A DNA stretch of 45,245 bases from Croceivirga sp. (GCA_028281025.1 JANQKR010000018.1:1-45245), one strand, 5' to 3'; positions 8,131 through 18,139 are shown, numbered from the stretch's first letter. The notes: generated from the sequence alone by a model not told the origin. Made by a program: numbers and translations.

Positions 8131-8432
8131 GTCTTTTTGATATTTGATAATTTTTGTTCAAAACCGTTCCCTTGAAAGAACCAAACAAGGAAACGGTCTT
8201 CAAACCCTATAAAAAATGATTATCAAATTCAGGGAAAGTGCTCTCGATAAGAGATAGTGAATTCTCGAATGTTAAAATTATTAACAAGTATGGTCTTACT
8301 CTTAGGCCATTTTATAAGTGGTCTAATAGCAAAATATCTGGTTAATGGAGAAAAAATATGGAAATGGCATCCAATTGATTAATGTGGGTCAATGAGCCTT
8401 TGAAGTTGCCCGAACGCGAGCCCTCTAAATGG
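8131..8432. other. intergenic region between the T9SS gene and the intact LytTR gene
   Basis: About 300 bp of AT-rich sequence presumably holding the promoter of the surface-protein operon (minus strand). I could not identify a convincing -7 TAnnTTTG box. A 37-codon plus-strand ORF at 8269-8382 is described separately. Confidence 0.5.
8269..8382 (+). CDS. possible 37-aa membrane microprotein
   Basis: The ATG-initiated frame encodes a hydrophobic N-terminal helix (MLKLLTSMVLLLGHFISGLI) followed by a charged, Trp-containing tail (EKIWKWHPID). It is in an otherwise empty gap and on the opposite strand to both neighbours. The composition fits a single-pass microprotein, but a chance ORF of this length is possible and no ribosome-binding site is obvious. 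Confidence 0.25.
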   Translation: MLKLLTSMVLLLGHFISGLIAKYLVNGEKIWKWHPID

Positions 8433-9164
8433 TCAACCTTTTTTCATGTGGAGCATCGTCTCCAATTTTTCTTGCCTGCGACGGGATATGGAGAGTATCT
8501 TTTCGTTGACCAATTGACAGTAGTACCCATCGGATCGATATATATTTTTTATAAAATCAAGGTTCACGATGTATTTATGGTGGATCCTACAGAAGCGGTC
8601 TTTGGGCAATATCCCTTCGTAGTACCCAATGTTTTTTGTGGCCACAATTTTTTTTGCTCCCTTTAGAACAAAATTGGTATAGCTTGCCTCTGACTTGCAG
8701 AACATGATCTCTTCGATCTTGATTAGGACAATTTCCATTCCTGAATGGATTCCTATAAATTGATGGCTCTTTTGGTCAGGGCAGTCCTCTTTTTTTGCTT
8801 GAATGCTCTCATTGGCCCTTTTTACCGCCATGACCAATTCTTCAATACTAAAAGGCTTTAACAAATAGTCTATGGGCGAGTATTTAATGGCTTTGATCGC
8901 GTATTTTTCATGGGCCGATATAAATATGATATGGGTATTGCCATGATTAATGATATCCAACAGTTCAAAACAGATTCGATTGTCCAATAGAACATCCAAA
9001 AAGATAAGATCGGGCTCTATTTTGTTAATGGTAGCAATACCTTCTTCAAAGCTTGTGCAGGTCGCTTTAATGCTGATATCAGGACAGTATTTTTCAAGAT
9101 AATGGCTTAACAGTGCAATGCTCCTTTCACTGTCATCGATAATGATTGTATCAATATTTTCCAA
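8433..9164 (-). CDS. LytTR-family response regulator with intact receiver
   Basis: Response regulator of about 243 aa, close paralog of the 5212-5943 product; the C-terminal LytTR halves are almost identical. Receiver residues are complete: D10-D11, phosphoacceptor Asp57 (DLIFLDVLL), Ser83, and Lys103 (DYLLKPF). I chose TTG at 9164 because it aligns exactly with the TTG start of the paralog (both TTGGAAAATAT, preceded by similar sequence). A longer frame from TTG 9206 would add 14 Phe/Leu-rich residues. No histidine kinase is in the window, so its sensor is encoded elsewhere. It sits upstream of the surface cluster on the same strand and is a natural candidate regulator of it. Confidence 0.9.
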   Translation of the reverse strand: MENIDTIIIDDSERSIALLSHYLEKYCPDISIKATCTSFEEGIATINKIEPDLIFLDVLLDNRICFELLDIINHGNTHIIFISAHEKYAIKAIKYSPIDYLLKPFSIEELVMAVKRANESIQAKKEDCPDQKSHQFIGIHSGMEIVLIKIEEIMFCKSEASYTNFVLKGAKKIVATKNIGYYEGILPKDRFCRIHHKYIVNLDFIKNIYRSDGYYCQLVNEKILSISRRRQEKLETMLHMKKG

Positions 9165-9476
9165 TTGGTTAGGGAATTTGTTTAGTAAAAATCTTAAAAA
9201 AAACAAACAAATACGAAAAATCTTATCAAATAGTAAGTAAAAAACTATTATGACTTTAAGGTATACAAACGGTTCCTCGCTCCTCCATTTGCCAAGGAAA
9301 ATGGATTATGAAACGGGTGCAATCAGGGGAAACTTTGCAAAAAAAGAATGATAATCTATAAGAGTGGGATTATTTTGAAAGATAATAAATTTTTCATTTA
9401 TGTTTTCAAGTTTTTGCTCACCCAAAAATCCTTTTAGCTCAATATTATTTAGTTTTATTCTAAATTAATAAATTGT

Positions 9477-9635
9477 ATGATTGTCCCATTTCTTAAGGTT
9501 AAATCCCAATATGATAATAGCGAACTTAACAGTTGGAAGAAAGAATATAAAAGAAATGCACATTTCCATGACCAAAAACCAAACGGATTTCCAAAGGGCT
9601 TTGATTATTGGGTTACAGAACGGAAATTATTTTGA
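9477..9635 (+). pseudogene. decayed coding fragment, weakly sulfatase-like
   Basis: From the ATG at 9477 the frame gives 52 codons to a TGA at 9633-9635. After the stop the same frame continues coherently for about 18 codons (RNKGHTGDKIANFLKPFP). The segment HFHDQKPNGFPKGFDYW resembles the stretch after the KWH motif in sulfatases (HxQPxGFDYW), and GDKIANFL resembles the later TDKAIEFL. The match is short and by eye only. A remnant of a deleted sulfatase is the best guess. Confidence 0.3.
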
Positions 9636-10025
9636 CGGAATAAAGGTCACACAGGCGATAAAATAGCCAATTTCTTGAAACCATTCCCCTAAAGATACAG
9701 AAGGTTTTTTTGGAATACCTAACAGTTTGCCTATTTTATATTGTATGTATAAAGAGCATGGGAAACGGTATGATATTTAATGTCTATTTAGAGGATTTTC
9801 AATAAAATCGTTTCTAATTCTGGGAATAAAGCAATTTCAAATCATTTTTAGTTATAAAATACTCTCAATGTATATGGATTAATATTGTTTTGACACGCTA
9901 TAAATCATATATTTACAGGTAAAGTTATTTTGACATAAAATTTATCATATAATAAGTTCACAAATCGTCAACAATGATGTGTGAAATTCTAACAAGGACT
10001 GATTTTATAAGGCTTAAATAGGTAA

Positions 10026-10049
10026 GGTTCGAGTCCCGTCCAGACCGCA
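10026..10049 (+). other. tRNA 3'-end relic
   Basis: The segment GGTTCGAGTCCCGTCCAGACC has the T-loop signature GTTCGAGTC and an acceptor-like tail. The 5-bp T-stem does not pair (taagg versus cccgt), and no D-arm or anticodon arm precedes it, so this is not a functional tRNA. A strong terminator follows, as after real tRNA genes. Such partial 3' ends typically mark attachment sites of elements that integrate in tRNA genes. Confidence 0.4.
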
Positions 10050-10056
10050 AGGAAGC

Positions 10057-10086
10057 AAAACCCTTCACGCAAGTGAGGGGTTTTTT
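10057..10086 (+). terminator. rho-independent terminator
   Basis: The arms 10061-10068 and 10073-10080 form an 8-bp stem with one G-T pair and a GCAA tetraloop, extended by AAAA/TTTT. Six T residues follow at 10081-10086. It directly follows the tRNA relic and no intact gene precedes it. Confidence 0.75.
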
Positions 10087-10173
10087 AGTTTCGAAATACA
10101 AAAGCTGGCTTTTGGAAGTTGAGAAACTAAAAAATACATACCAACGAAGTTGGTTAAAGGGTTTGGATTGTTG

Positions 10174-10343
10174 CAGGCCCACCCTTTGGGCCGACACCGA
10201 GCCAGCGGTGAGGTGGCCATCCCGTCCATAGGCTGGGCAAGTACGCTTAGCTGTCGGAACACTACAAAAATCGAAAAGGATCTGAGCGCAAAGTTTTGGG
10301 GTAAGGATTTGGGACTTGCAGCGCAAAATCTGGTTTTGCTGGC
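10174..10343 (+). repeat. dispersed intergenic repeat, copy A (fullest)
   Basis: The left half (caggcccacc ... gccgacaccgagccag ... gaggtggccatcccgtcc) recurs at 22846-22909. The right half (gaacactacaaaaatcgaaa ... ggttttggggtaagg ... acttgcagcgcaaaa, with substitutions) recurs at 17587-17707. All three are in the same orientation. The left part can fold (GGCCCA/TGGGCC around a 5-nt loop). Function unknown; probably a non-coding mobile or recombinogenic element. Confidence 0.7.
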
Positions 10344-10751
10344 TTTCAATTGATATGATGCTATGTTTGCTTCGGGTCCAGTTCTGCACTTTTATTTTTT
10401 CCGTTCCTAAAAAACTCCCTTAAAAGATGAATAAGTGAAACCTTTGAATAATATTAAAAAGGTATTCAGCATTTTCTTCGCAAGTCATTTGAAAAGGTTA
10501 TTTAATGGAATTATAAGATAGTAGTCTTAGGTCAATAATTCACAAAAGAAAACTTTAAAGTACTTTTAGTTGACCTGTTGCAAAAACCTTCAATCTAGCC
10601 TAAAAAGGCTTTCCAACCCCAACCAAAATTGAGGCTAAACATAAAAAAGGTTTTACATCCACTTTCTTTGTTCTCTAAAAGAGAAGACAATTCAACGGTA
10701 TAAGAATACGGACCAAATCACCGATAAGGGATTTACCATATGCTTGAATAT

Positions 10752-11459
10752 TTAGTTTGCCCGGAAACTAAAAATATCGGATTCGGAAAGGTTGTTGTTA
10801 CTATCAATGGTCCTTACGAACCAAAAATAAGTGGTACCAGAATCGAGGTTTACACTTAATTCACTGGAACTTGTTGTCCCTGCAATTTCCGTCGGGGGAT
10901 TTGTGGTACCAAAAAGAACTTCGAATTGGACAATATCATTATCAATATCGGATGCCTCCCAGTTCAAAGTGGTAGTGCCATTTGTAATTTCAATCGTTTC
11001 ACCATTGGTGGGATTCAATAAACCCGCGGGAAAAGGAGCATGGCTTACCTGTCCAAGGCCAGCATTATAAAACTGCCAAGTTTCACTTTCCGCGACATTA
11101 TTACTATTGTCGGATTTGGATAATACATACCAGTTGTAAGGGGTGCCGCGCTCCAATATAATGGACGCTTCATTTGTATTGCTGTCATGCAAGGATTCCG
11201 TATCATCATTCAAATTTTTTAAATGAACTTCGTAGCTGTCCGTATGCTCTGATGCCAGCCATTGAAAAGTAACCCTGCTCCGTAATTCGTCAATGATGAT
11301 TCCTTCTTGGCACTCGGTATTGTTTTCAGGAAAAACCAATGTTGCCGACACTGGGTCTTCAATGATTTCCCCTTCTTCTGGCAATGGGTCGGTCGAACCT
11401 CCACAGGAAGTCAGAAAACCAAAAACCAATATTGCAAAAATCAATTGGAAATATCTCAT
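10752..11459 (-). CDS. fibronectin type III-like surface lipoprotein
   Basis: 235 aa with a lipoprotein signal (FGFLTSC, Cys19) followed by an acidic Gly/Ser linker. Two beta-sandwich modules follow, each with the Fn3-like pattern: FQWLASEHTDSYEVHLKN ... TPYNWYVLSKSDN, and LNWEASDIDNDIVQFEVLFG ... TTYFWFVRTIDSNN. Such proteins bind other surface components or polymers. It is 12 bp downstream of the 1324-aa adhesin-like gene on the same strand, so the two are probably co-transcribed and may interact. Confidence 0.75.
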   Translation of the reverse strand: MRYFQLIFAILVFGFLTSCGGSTDPLPEEGEIIEDPVSATLVFPENNTECQEGIIIDELRSRVTFQWLASEHTDSYEVHLKNLNDDTESLHDSNTNEASIILERGTPYNWYVLSKSDNSNNVAESETWQFYNAGLGQVSHAPFPAGLLNPTNGETIEITNGTTTLNWEASDIDNDIVQFEVLFGTTNPPTEIAGTTSSSELSVNLDSGTTYFWFVRTIDSNNNLSESDIFSFRAN

Positions 11460-11471
11460 GATAGCAGGGTA

Positions 11472-14400
11472 TTACTTGACAATTATTCTTTGGAAGTCCG
11501 TTTGTGATGCTGTCTCAATTTTCAGGGTATAAATACCTGAAGTCAATGGGCTGACGTTGATTTGTATTGAATTTTGCTCGTTCTCAATAGAACGTTCATA
11601 TACTCGCTGACCTGAACTAGTATAAATAGTAATAAGCGGTTTTTTGTTTAGTTCTTTTGGAATGATTACCGTGACCTCTCCATTCTCAACTGGATTGGGA
11701 TATGCCATAATCCTGGAAACTCCCACAACAAAGGAGTCTGAAAAAACACCTTGGCAATCTTTATCCGTTTTTACCACTATCTGGTTTTCGATAGCTGAAA
11801 TAGGGAAAGTGATTTCTTTTTCCGTGGTAACGGTTGTCTGACCGTTCAACACTATGGTATAACTTGTCCCTCCACTCATTCTTAAGGTAAAAAACTTGCC
11901 GGAAGTATCCACTTTGGAAACAACTTCCAACGGTTCGGGCTCGGTTATTTCAATGGAAAAACATCGCTCAAATTCTGGTTCTTCAACCATTGAAATACAA
12001 ACGTCATATCGACCGGCCGCCAATTCTTGAAAACTTGTGAAGGTCACAAAGTCTTTACTCTTCAATACGTTGCCCTGAAGACCAAGGGTAGCTGTATAAT
12101 TCAAATTTTCGATTGCGGTCAGCAAAATACTCCCGTTATTGCTCGATGCACAGGTTTCTCCGGTAATCTGTAGCCTGAAATTGTCATTGGGCAATGTGAA
12201 CTTTTCGCATCCAGTAGCATCAACGACGGTGCCAATTGGAGTGTTCGGGCATTGATCCAAAGAGTTTACCACGCCGTCTCCGTCAAGATCATCTTGGCAA
12301 CTGTCTCCAATACCATCATTGTTAAGATCCGTATCATCTGGTTCGGTGAGGACAACATTAATTGTTTCGAGACAACCTGCAGAGTCCATTACATAAATGG
12401 AATAAAATCCAGCTCCTAGGTTACCAATTGTATTTTCTTGTGTGTAAGTGGCTGGGTCAGCATCAAGGCCATAAAGATATACTCCGGTACCTCCGGAAGC
12501 AATGATCTCTATACGACCATTCGAAACCCCTCTACAGCTAACTTCTGTAACAACTCCTTCTACAACAATGGGAGCAGGCTCTGCAATGGTTGTTATATCC
12601 CCAAGTATCATTTGCCCTACGGCATCCTGGACTTTTACAACATAACTGCCGGCAGATAGATTTTCAAAAATGGCACTCGTTTGGGATGCAACAATGATAT
12701 TTGTTCCAGTCCCATCGCGTAATTCGTAAGTTAAGGGAGCCGTACCGCCTCTTGCGTCCGTCTGGATGTATCCGTCACTTGATCCAAAGCAGGAAATATT
12801 TTGTGATTCTATATTGATTTCGATAGCATCTGCGGTTTCACAGGCGTCGCCAATACCATCATTATCTTCATCTTCTTGATTGGGATTTGGAATGCTGGGA
12901 CAATTGTCCACATCATCGGGGATCCCGTCATTGTCTTCATCAGATGGCGAGGTATTCAATCCTTCCATTGACATTAGAATTCCAACGGAATTTGAAACAC
13001 AATTTTCAGTTTGTGTCCCGCCTATCAATAACGAACCATCCGCATTTACCGAGAAGAGGTAATCGTCTACACTGTCCAAGACGGTTTCGTCAGATTCTTC
13101 ACTAACTATGTTTCCAAAGATGTCGAAAATAGTAAGGTTGAGAGAGGTATCATCGTTGTCTTTTAGTGCTTCAAAATAGCGTTTGATTTGACTCTCTGTG
13201 GAGTCATATTTAAAGCTAAGTTCTTTCTCATGCGCAACATCCGTTGACCAGTCAAAATCATTGTTCCACACTTGTAGACCGGTTGTGTCCGATAATTTCA
13301 TAAGATTGGAGACACCATCGGTTGTTCCCATGGCATACAAATAACCATCCTCTCCCAGTGCTAGTTTTTTCACCGTTCCGTCGCTGTCATAACTCTGTTG
13401 CCAGATAAGGATTCTTTGGGCCAAATCATATTTCTGTATGTACTGCTTTCCAGAATAGACTCCGCTACCAAAAGTGTAAATGATACTGTCGTTCTGTAAT
13501 GAGTTTCTCGTCTCATAAAAATAGAGATCGCCAGCCTGGTAATTCGAATCCACTACCAAGGTGTTTTTATTAATGGGATGTATTTTGGAATTGTCAAGCA
13601 AAAAGAGATCTTCCCCATAGTTTATGACCAAGTCCTCATCTTTTTTGTCTTGATATATTTCATTGACATTTTGATAGCTTGGGTCTGAAATAGGTCCGCC
13701 CGACCACTTGTGAATCACTAAAACAGTAGATCCCGTATCATATGGAAAATCACTGTAATACAGATAGGCACTATCACTGTCAACCTCAAGTTCATAGGTT
13801 TGCGCAGCATCGGAATAAGAGGTATACACCAAAACCTTATTCATAAACGCACCATCTGCCGTTGCTATTTGGTACAAATAAAGTTCCGTATCCTCTCTAG
13901 AAACCTCTCTAGTCGTTACATATGCGAAGTTGTCACCAACAGCCATATAGTCCGCTTGCGAAAACAAATTTTGATTCAAGGTAGAAGTCCAAACAGTATT
14001 GCCGTTTTCGTCCTGCTTAACGATATCAACATCGGCACCATTTTGAAGTAATAAATAGGTGCTGTTTGATCCGGTAACCACTTGTTTTACTTCTGAGGCA
14101 TACTTATAACCACTTTGGACATTCTTCTGTTCAATGATGTTGAGGTTGGTGTCCGATTCCACTATGATGGATTTTGACCTAAGCTCCTCATAGGTTCCAT
14201 GAATCTGACTGCTACCAATAAAAAGGGCTTTGTCCTCAAATAAACCGGCAAAAAATCCTTTTTCAGAGTCATCATCCTCTATATCCAGGTCAACAATCAC
14301 ATCGGCCAGTTTACTTCCATCATTGCCGTTTATTTTCATCAGTCCCATGGCTAGTTTACCCGTGGCGTCCACCGCATATTCTCCGGATAAGAATACATCT

Positions 14401-15446
14401 CCATTGCAATCCAAATCTATGGAATTGGCTCCGGAATGACCACTTGCACCAGGGTTGTTTGCTGTGACCGAATCTATCGTTTCAAAGGCTTCCCATTCAA
14501 GCGAACCATTTGTTTTATTGACTTTGGAAGAAACGTAATGACTACTTCCCCGATATTTAAAGGCCAAATAAAAGAACTCGTTGGTTTCCAAAATATCCAG
14601 TAAAGCATCACCATATATACTAGCTCGTACACTCCAAACTTCATTTCCTAGGACCGGGTCTATTTTTTTTAGATAACCTGAAGTACTGAAAACAAATAGA
14701 TTGCCAAACTTATCCTCATAGATTTTTTCTATTTCCGAGATATCACTGAGATTGGATTGCCAAAGGATGGCATCCAAATCCGTTTGATTGCACTTATAGA
14801 GGGTATTTCCTTCCGCATAAATAAAGTTTTGATAAGCATCCGTAATTATGTTGGTACTTCCCCGGTCGATAAAGTCCTTTTCGAAGGTCTCCAATAGTTG
14901 CCCCGTATCCTTATCGATTATATAGCCTTCGTATACATCATAGGATAATGCAAAAACAATTTTTGATGAACTCACATCCATGAAATGATTGGAGAACCCC
15001 ACTTGAAGGTAATCGGGTTTGTCGTGTGAAATATCCTCGATTGTCCAAATAATATCCCCATTGACAGGGTCAATTTTGTAAAAATTGGATAGATATGTAT
15101 TGTTGATAGAAGAAATTGCTTTCGTGGAAAAATTTGCCGTTGCATAAACAAAACCATCCTTAGAAATGATGAACGAAAAGCCCTGAAGATGATGTAGCGT
15201 TTTCTCCAAACAGGATGCTGTGGACCAAAGAACTTCGCCATTGTTGTCAAGTTTCAATAAAACGGGAATTTCAGAATCCGTGTTTGACATTTTTCCTGAA
15301 ACTAAAATACCTTCATTATGTTTTTCGGATTGGAAAAAGCGCTGTAAGCGGTGATCCCTTTGATCGTTAAATTGTCCCAAGCTGTTGATCTGGGCCGAAA
15401 TAACCATCGATAGGAACAAAAGAAAATATGTAAAAGTGTATTTCAT
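11472..15446 (-). CDS. large T9SS-secreted multidomain surface protein
   Basis: 1324 aa. A signal peptide (residues 1-19, [12 protein letters not shown]) leads into about 700 residues of PQQ/quinoprotein-like propeller repeats (recurring GxxxWxxxx and DxxGNxVW motifs such as [14 protein letters not shown]). Next come thrombospondin type 3 calcium-binding repeats ([15 protein letters not shown], about residue 840), two SprB-type repeats ([23 protein letters not shown]) and another TSP3 segment ([15 protein letters not shown]). The last 80 residues are a T9SS type A sorting domain ([14 protein letters not shown] ... SGIYTLKIE). SprB-type repeats occur in the gliding adhesin SprB, so adhesion or gliding is plausible; the ligand is unknown. 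Confidence 0.85.
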   Translation of the reverse strand: MKYTFTYFLLFLSMVISAQINSLGQFNDQRDHRLQRFFQSEKHNEGILVSGKMSNTDSEIPVLLKLDNNGEVLWSTASCLEKTLHHLQGFSFIISKDGFVYATANFSTKAISSINNTYLSNFYKIDPVNGDIIWTIEDISHDKPDYLQVGFSNHFMDVSSSKIVFALSYDVYEGYIIDKDTGQLLETFEKDFIDRGSTNIITDAYQNFIYAEGNTLYKCNQTDLDAILWQSNLSDISEIEKIYEDKFGNLFVFSTSGYLKKIDPVLGNEVWSVRASIYGDALLDILETNEFFYLAFKYRGSSHYVSSKVNKTNGSLEWEAFETIDSVTANNPGASGHSGANSIDLDCNGDVFLSGEYAVDATGKLAMGLMKINGNDGSKLADVIVDLDIEDDDSEKGFFAGLFEDKALFIGSSQIHGTYEELRSKSIIVESDTNLNIIEQKNVQSGYKYASEVKQVVTGSNSTYLLLQNGADVDIVKQDENGNTVWTSTLNQNLFSQADYMAVGDNFAYVTTREVSREDTELYLYQIATADGAFMNKVLVYTSYSDAAQTYELEVDSDSAYLYYSDFPYDTGSTVLVIHKWSGGPISDPSYQNVNEIYQDKKDEDLVINYGEDLFLLDNSKIHPINKNTLVVDSNYQAGDLYFYETRNSLQNDSIIYTFGSGVYSGKQYIQKYDLAQRILIWQQSYDSDGTVKKLALGEDGYLYAMGTTDGVSNLMKLSDTTGLQVWNNDFDWSTDVAHEKELSFKYDSTESQIKRYFEALKDNDDTSLNLTIFDIFGNIVSEESDETVLDSVDDYLFSVNADGSLLIGGTQTENCVSNSVGILMSMEGLNTSPSDEDNDGIPDDVDNCPSIPNPNQEDEDNDGIGDACETADAIEINIESQNISCFGSSDGYIQTDARGGTAPLTYELRDGTGTNIIVASQTSAIFENLSAGSYVVKVQDAVGQMILGDITTIAEPAPIVVEGVVTEVSCRGVSNGRIEIIASGGTGVYLYGLDADPATYTQENTIGNLGAGFYSIYVMDSAGCLETINVVLTEPDDTDLNNDGIGDSCQDDLDGDGVVNSLDQCPNTPIGTVVDATGCEKFTLPNDNFRLQITGETCASSNNGSILLTAIENLNYTATLGLQGNVLKSKDFVTFTSFQELAAGRYDVCISMVEEPEFERCFSIEITEPEPLEVVSKVDTSGKFFTLRMSGGTSYTIVLNGQTTVTTEKEITFPISAIENQIVVKTDKDCQGVFSDSFVVGVSRIMAYPNPVENGEVTVIIPKELNKKPLITIYTSSGQRVYERSIENEQNSIQINVSPLTSGIYTLKIETASQTDFQRIIVK

Positions 15447-15467
15447 TTTTGTGGTAGGTTGATGGCG

Positions 15468-17366
15468 TTATTCGTTCAAATCGATTTGGCTGGTCAAACT
15501 GCATCCGCTTGCACTGACAACCGTTACAGAATAAGTGCCTTGGGTAGAAGTTGTTATAAAATTTGTGGTTTCACCTGTGGACCAAGATATGGTCGCTCCA
15601 GGTTGGTTTTTAACATATAAGGTGTACGTATTCGAACAACCAGCGTCTTTTTCCTGATAAATTTTCAAATCATTAAAATGGGTGTAATCTTGGGACAGTT
15701 CATTGTTTGAAAGATCATCATCACTTTCCCCATTGGGTGAGCTGATCAGAAATCGAAGGTTGTACGTTGTATTCGCTGCAAAAGGATAGTTCCCCACTTC
15801 TATGGTAATGGAACTATTTGCTTCAATGGTTTGATTAATCGTTGTGGTACCCATAGCGGAATTGTTGAGCCACCAGTCCAAATCAAATTGGGTAATTGGA
15901 AATGTACTGTTGTTGGTAATCAGAACTTGAATGGGATCCAATAAATTACAGGGATTATCATCTTGATAGGATATTGAGGTTAACCCTATATCTGTCAATG
16001 AGCTTTGGTCCAAATCAAACTCATCAGCGCCTATGTCCGGGGTATTGATATCGCGAGGTTCGCCATCGATGTCAAAAACAACATCGGGCAATACTTTGCC
16101 CTTACCATTTATTAGTACGTCGTTCTCTAAATGCAAGTCACCGGATGAGACAAAGTTTGGTTCCGCCAGAATACTTTTGGCATCCAGTCCGGTATTGGTT
16201 TTCCAGTTTTCGAAATCGTAGCTCGAACTTCCATGATCGAATTCGTTGGCATTATCCGGGGTATGGTAACAGTTATGATCCATGTTGAATTCATTGAAGT
16301 CAATGTCACCACTGAAATAAAGTAGACGACTGCCATTGGCTCGAAAAATATTGTTGACCATATCAATGTTCCGCAAGTTTTGTTCTAACCGCATGATGTA
16401 GTAATTGGAACCATAGTAAAAGCTATTGTTCCAAATATTGAGGTTACTGGATCTCAGTATTGTGATATAGCGTGAAGAACTGAAGAAATTATTCTTGAAT
16501 ATCATGGGTGCCATGATATCCATTTCACAATCACTAATGTAAAGTGGTGAATTGTTTGATGCATCCACATTTTGCTTGTTGCCGCTGAATTCAAATTGAC
16601 TTTCAATATTCCTGAAGTCAAGCGCATCCGCTGTTCTTTCTCCCGTGAAGGTGTTGTTTTTAATGGCAATGTCGTTTGTAAGATATATGCGAATGTCATT
16701 TGCAGATTTTCCTTCAAAAACATTGTCAATTATTTCAATATTGCTATTTCTAGCGGTGTTTCTGCCGGTACTATAGATGGCCCCATTTCCATTTCTAAAA
16801 GTGTTGTTTTCAATTAGGACATCCGCTACAGCATAATTGGTGTAACCGGCAGGACTAAAGACCGAAAGATATTGAAGGCTTATAAATGACTCGCGAACAT
16901 TGGGGAAAAAAGTTCCCTCAAACATTGCAGTGAATAGGCAATTCGTAATAGCGATGTTTGTTGAGCCCTTGACCTGCAAACCAATGCTCTGTCCGTTATC
17001 TGCCGTTATTTCAAATGTCAGACCGTCAAACGTCAAATAATCGGATCTGTAGATTTCAATGACGTATGTAGCCGACTGAAGCACTACCGATCCGCTCGAA
17101 TCCAACGGCTGAAACCGTATGGTATTAGTGACTGATGCGCCATTTATTGTTGGTATTTGCAACTGGGAAACGGTATAGGTCCCCGATCGGATTCCAAAGG
17201 TTACAGGACCATCTATTCCGTTGGTTGTGAGTGCATCTACCGCGAGTTCCAAAGTGGCATAATCATCGGTAACGTCACTGCCTATGGAATATGTGCCATT
17301 TAATGCCTGACCATTAACGAAGGTCACAGTAAGCAACAAAAAGCTTAAAAAAGTAAATCTGAGCAT
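15468..17366 (-). CDS. secreted right-handed beta-helix protein
   Basis: 632 aa from the chosen start. ATG 17366 gives a clean signal peptide (MLRFTFLSFLLLTVTFVNGQ); a longer frame to 17531 would add 55 unlikely residues. Residues about 40-410 show parallel beta-helix spacing (LTFDGLTFEI, IAITNCLF, VLIENNTFRNGNGAIY, IEIIDNVFEG, IAIKNNTFTG). Then follow a CARDB/Ig-like region (NNSTFPITQFDLDWW) and a final Ig-like repeat of the kind that often precedes sorting domains (ATISWSTGETTNFITTS). No T9SS sorting domain follows; the protein stops at SQIDLNE. It lies 21 bp upstream of the T9SS adhesin-like gene on the same strand, so it may be a partner. Confidence 0.75.
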   Translation of the reverse strand: MLRFTFLSFLLLTVTFVNGQALNGTYSIGSDVTDDYATLELAVDALTTNGIDGPVTFGIRSGTYTVSQLQIPTINGASVTNTIRFQPLDSSGSVVLQSATYVIEIYRSDYLTFDGLTFEITADNGQSIGLQVKGSTNIAITNCLFTAMFEGTFFPNVRESFISLQYLSVFSPAGYTNYAVADVLIENNTFRNGNGAIYSTGRNTARNSNIEIIDNVFEGKSANDIRIYLTNDIAIKNNTFTGERTADALDFRNIESQFEFSGNKQNVDASNNSPLYISDCEMDIMAPMIFKNNFFSSSRYITILRSSNLNIWNNSFYYGSNYYIMRLEQNLRNIDMVNNIFRANGSRLLYFSGDIDFNEFNMDHNCYHTPDNANEFDHGSSSYDFENWKTNTGLDAKSILAEPNFVSSGDLHLENDVLINGKGKVLPDVVFDIDGEPRDINTPDIGADEFDLDQSSLTDIGLTSISYQDDNPCNLLDPIQVLITNNSTFPITQFDLDWWLNNSAMGTTTINQTIEANSSITIEVGNYPFAANTTYNLRFLISSPNGESDDDLSNNELSQDYTHFNDLKIYQEKDAGCSNTYTLYVKNQPGATISWSTGETTNFITTSTQGTYSVTVVSASGCSLTSQIDLNE

Positions 17367-17586
17367 ATGGTTAGGTCGGTTGGTATGGTTCAACAGAAAA
17401 ACGGAAATGTTAAAATTATATTTGCACTTTTCCATTTTTTCGATGAAATACACATGGCCCATTGTTGTCGAAAGAAGAAAGGGAAAGCTCCACACGAGGG
17501 TTAAAAAATACCAGTATGGGATAACAACCAAATTTTTGGGACTTGGATTCCCGCTATTTTAGCAGTGCGCCCTACCTGATTTTTGC

Positions 17587-17707
17587 TTCCCGTCCAAAGG
17601 CCCGGCCAGTACGCTTATTTGAACACTACAAAAATCGAAAAGGATACAAGGGCAAGGTTTTGGGGTAAGGATACAGGACTTGCAGCGCAAAAACCTCTTT
17701 TGCTCGC
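17587..17707 (+). repeat. dispersed intergenic repeat, copy B (right half)
   Basis: Matches the right two thirds of copy A, including the 20-base run gaacactacaaaaatcgaaa, then the tggggtaagg core and acttgcagcgcaaaa. The left part is reduced to cccgtcca. Same orientation as copies A and C. It marks the left edge of the HipBA-containing accessory segment. Confidence 0.7.
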
Positions 17708-17742
17708 TAAAAATGAAACCCGTGAGCCGATTAGGAGTTCTA

Positions 17743-17775
17743 TTTGGCTCAAAAAACACTAAATATTGAGCCGAA
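17743..17775. repeat. 10-bp inverted repeat
   Basis: The arms TTTGGCTCAA (17743-17752) and TTGAGCCGAA (17766-17775) pair over 10 positions with one G-T pair around a 13-nt loop. It could end rightward transcription before hipBA, but no T-run follows. Confidence 0.4.
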
Positions 17776-17822
17776 TACCATATTCAAGAAGTCTATTTTC
17801 TTTAGAGTTATCTTTAAAATAC

Positions 17823-17877
17823 ACCATTATATTGGTAAATAATAGTATATTTGATTATAATTAGTCAATATAATGGT
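17823..17877 (+). promoter_or_regulatory. hipBA promoter with flanking operator half-sites
   Basis: A perfect 12-bp inverted repeat, ACCATTATATTG (17823-17834) and CAATATAATGGT (17866-17877), brackets TATATTTG at 17846-17853. That octamer matches the Bacteroidota -7 consensus TAnnTTTG. The right arm overlaps the hipB ATG at 17873. This is the geometry expected for HipB autorepression, with a dimer bound on each side of the promoter or a looped pair. Confidence 0.7.
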
Positions 17878-18139
17878 AATTGATATTCGTACCATAAAGG
17901 AAGTGAAAGACCGAATCGGTTTGGTTTGTCAACAGCACCGTAAAGCCAATGATTTGTCCCGTGATGAACTGGCAAAGGCCTTGGATGTTTCCCCTACTAC
18001 AATACAAAATATTGAGAACGGTAAAAATGCAACGCTCGATAACATCTTAAAAATAGCCAATCATTTTGGGTTATTGACTGCCATCTATAACGCTCTAGAT
18101 CAGTTCACAGCAACGGACGATGTTACATCATTATACTGA
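17873..18139 (+). CDS. hipB: HipB-type XRE antitoxin
   Basis: 88 aa, nearly all one Cro/C1-type helix-turn-helix domain: LVCQQHRKANDLSRDELAKA, then VSPTTIQNIENGKNATLDNI. This is the antitoxin and autorepressor partner of the downstream HipA kinase; it would bind the inverted repeat flanking its own promoter. Its stop codon is 2 nt from the hipA start, so the genes form a coupled operon. The tail after the HTH (about 20 residues) is short, as in HipB. Confidence 0.85.
   Translation: MVIDIRTIKEVKDRIGLVCQQHRKANDLSRDELAKALDVSPTTIQNIENGKNATLDNILKIANHFGLLTAIYNALDQFTATDDVTSLY

Larger units (their letters stand above)
9165..10751. other. 1.6-kb gene-poor region
   Basis: Mostly AT-rich and without a convincing intact gene. 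It contains a decayed ORF (9477-9635), a tRNA 3'-end relic and terminator (10026-10086), and the fullest copy of the dispersed repeat (10174-10343). The longer open frames across 9958-10389 on the minus strand translate the tRNA relic and repeat and are not genes. From 10400 to 10750 I see only a small AGCCT/AGGCT hairpin near 10597-10611. Confidence 0.6.
17367..17872. other. intergenic region between beta-helix gene and hipBA
   Basis: Holds the upstream region of the beta-helix gene (minus strand), repeat copy B (17587-17707), an imperfect inverted repeat (17743-17775) and the hipBA promoter/operator (17823-17877). No gene is supported; a minus-strand open frame across 17559-17759 translates the repeat. 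Confidence 0.6.

Noticed and set aside
10020-10055. Intact tRNA gene
   Set aside because: Only the T-loop and acceptor-like end are present; the T-stem does not pair and no D-arm or anticodon arm can be placed upstream.
9958-10389. 143-codon minus-strand open frame
   Set aside because: It translates straight through the tRNA relic, the terminator hairpin and dispersed repeat copy A; part of it recurs in translation of copy B, so the similarity is of DNA repeats, not of proteins.
12750-13110. Plus-strand frames opposite the TSP3/SprB region
   Set aside because: Shadows of a long, well-supported gene whose repetitive Asp/Asn codons leave the opposite strand open.
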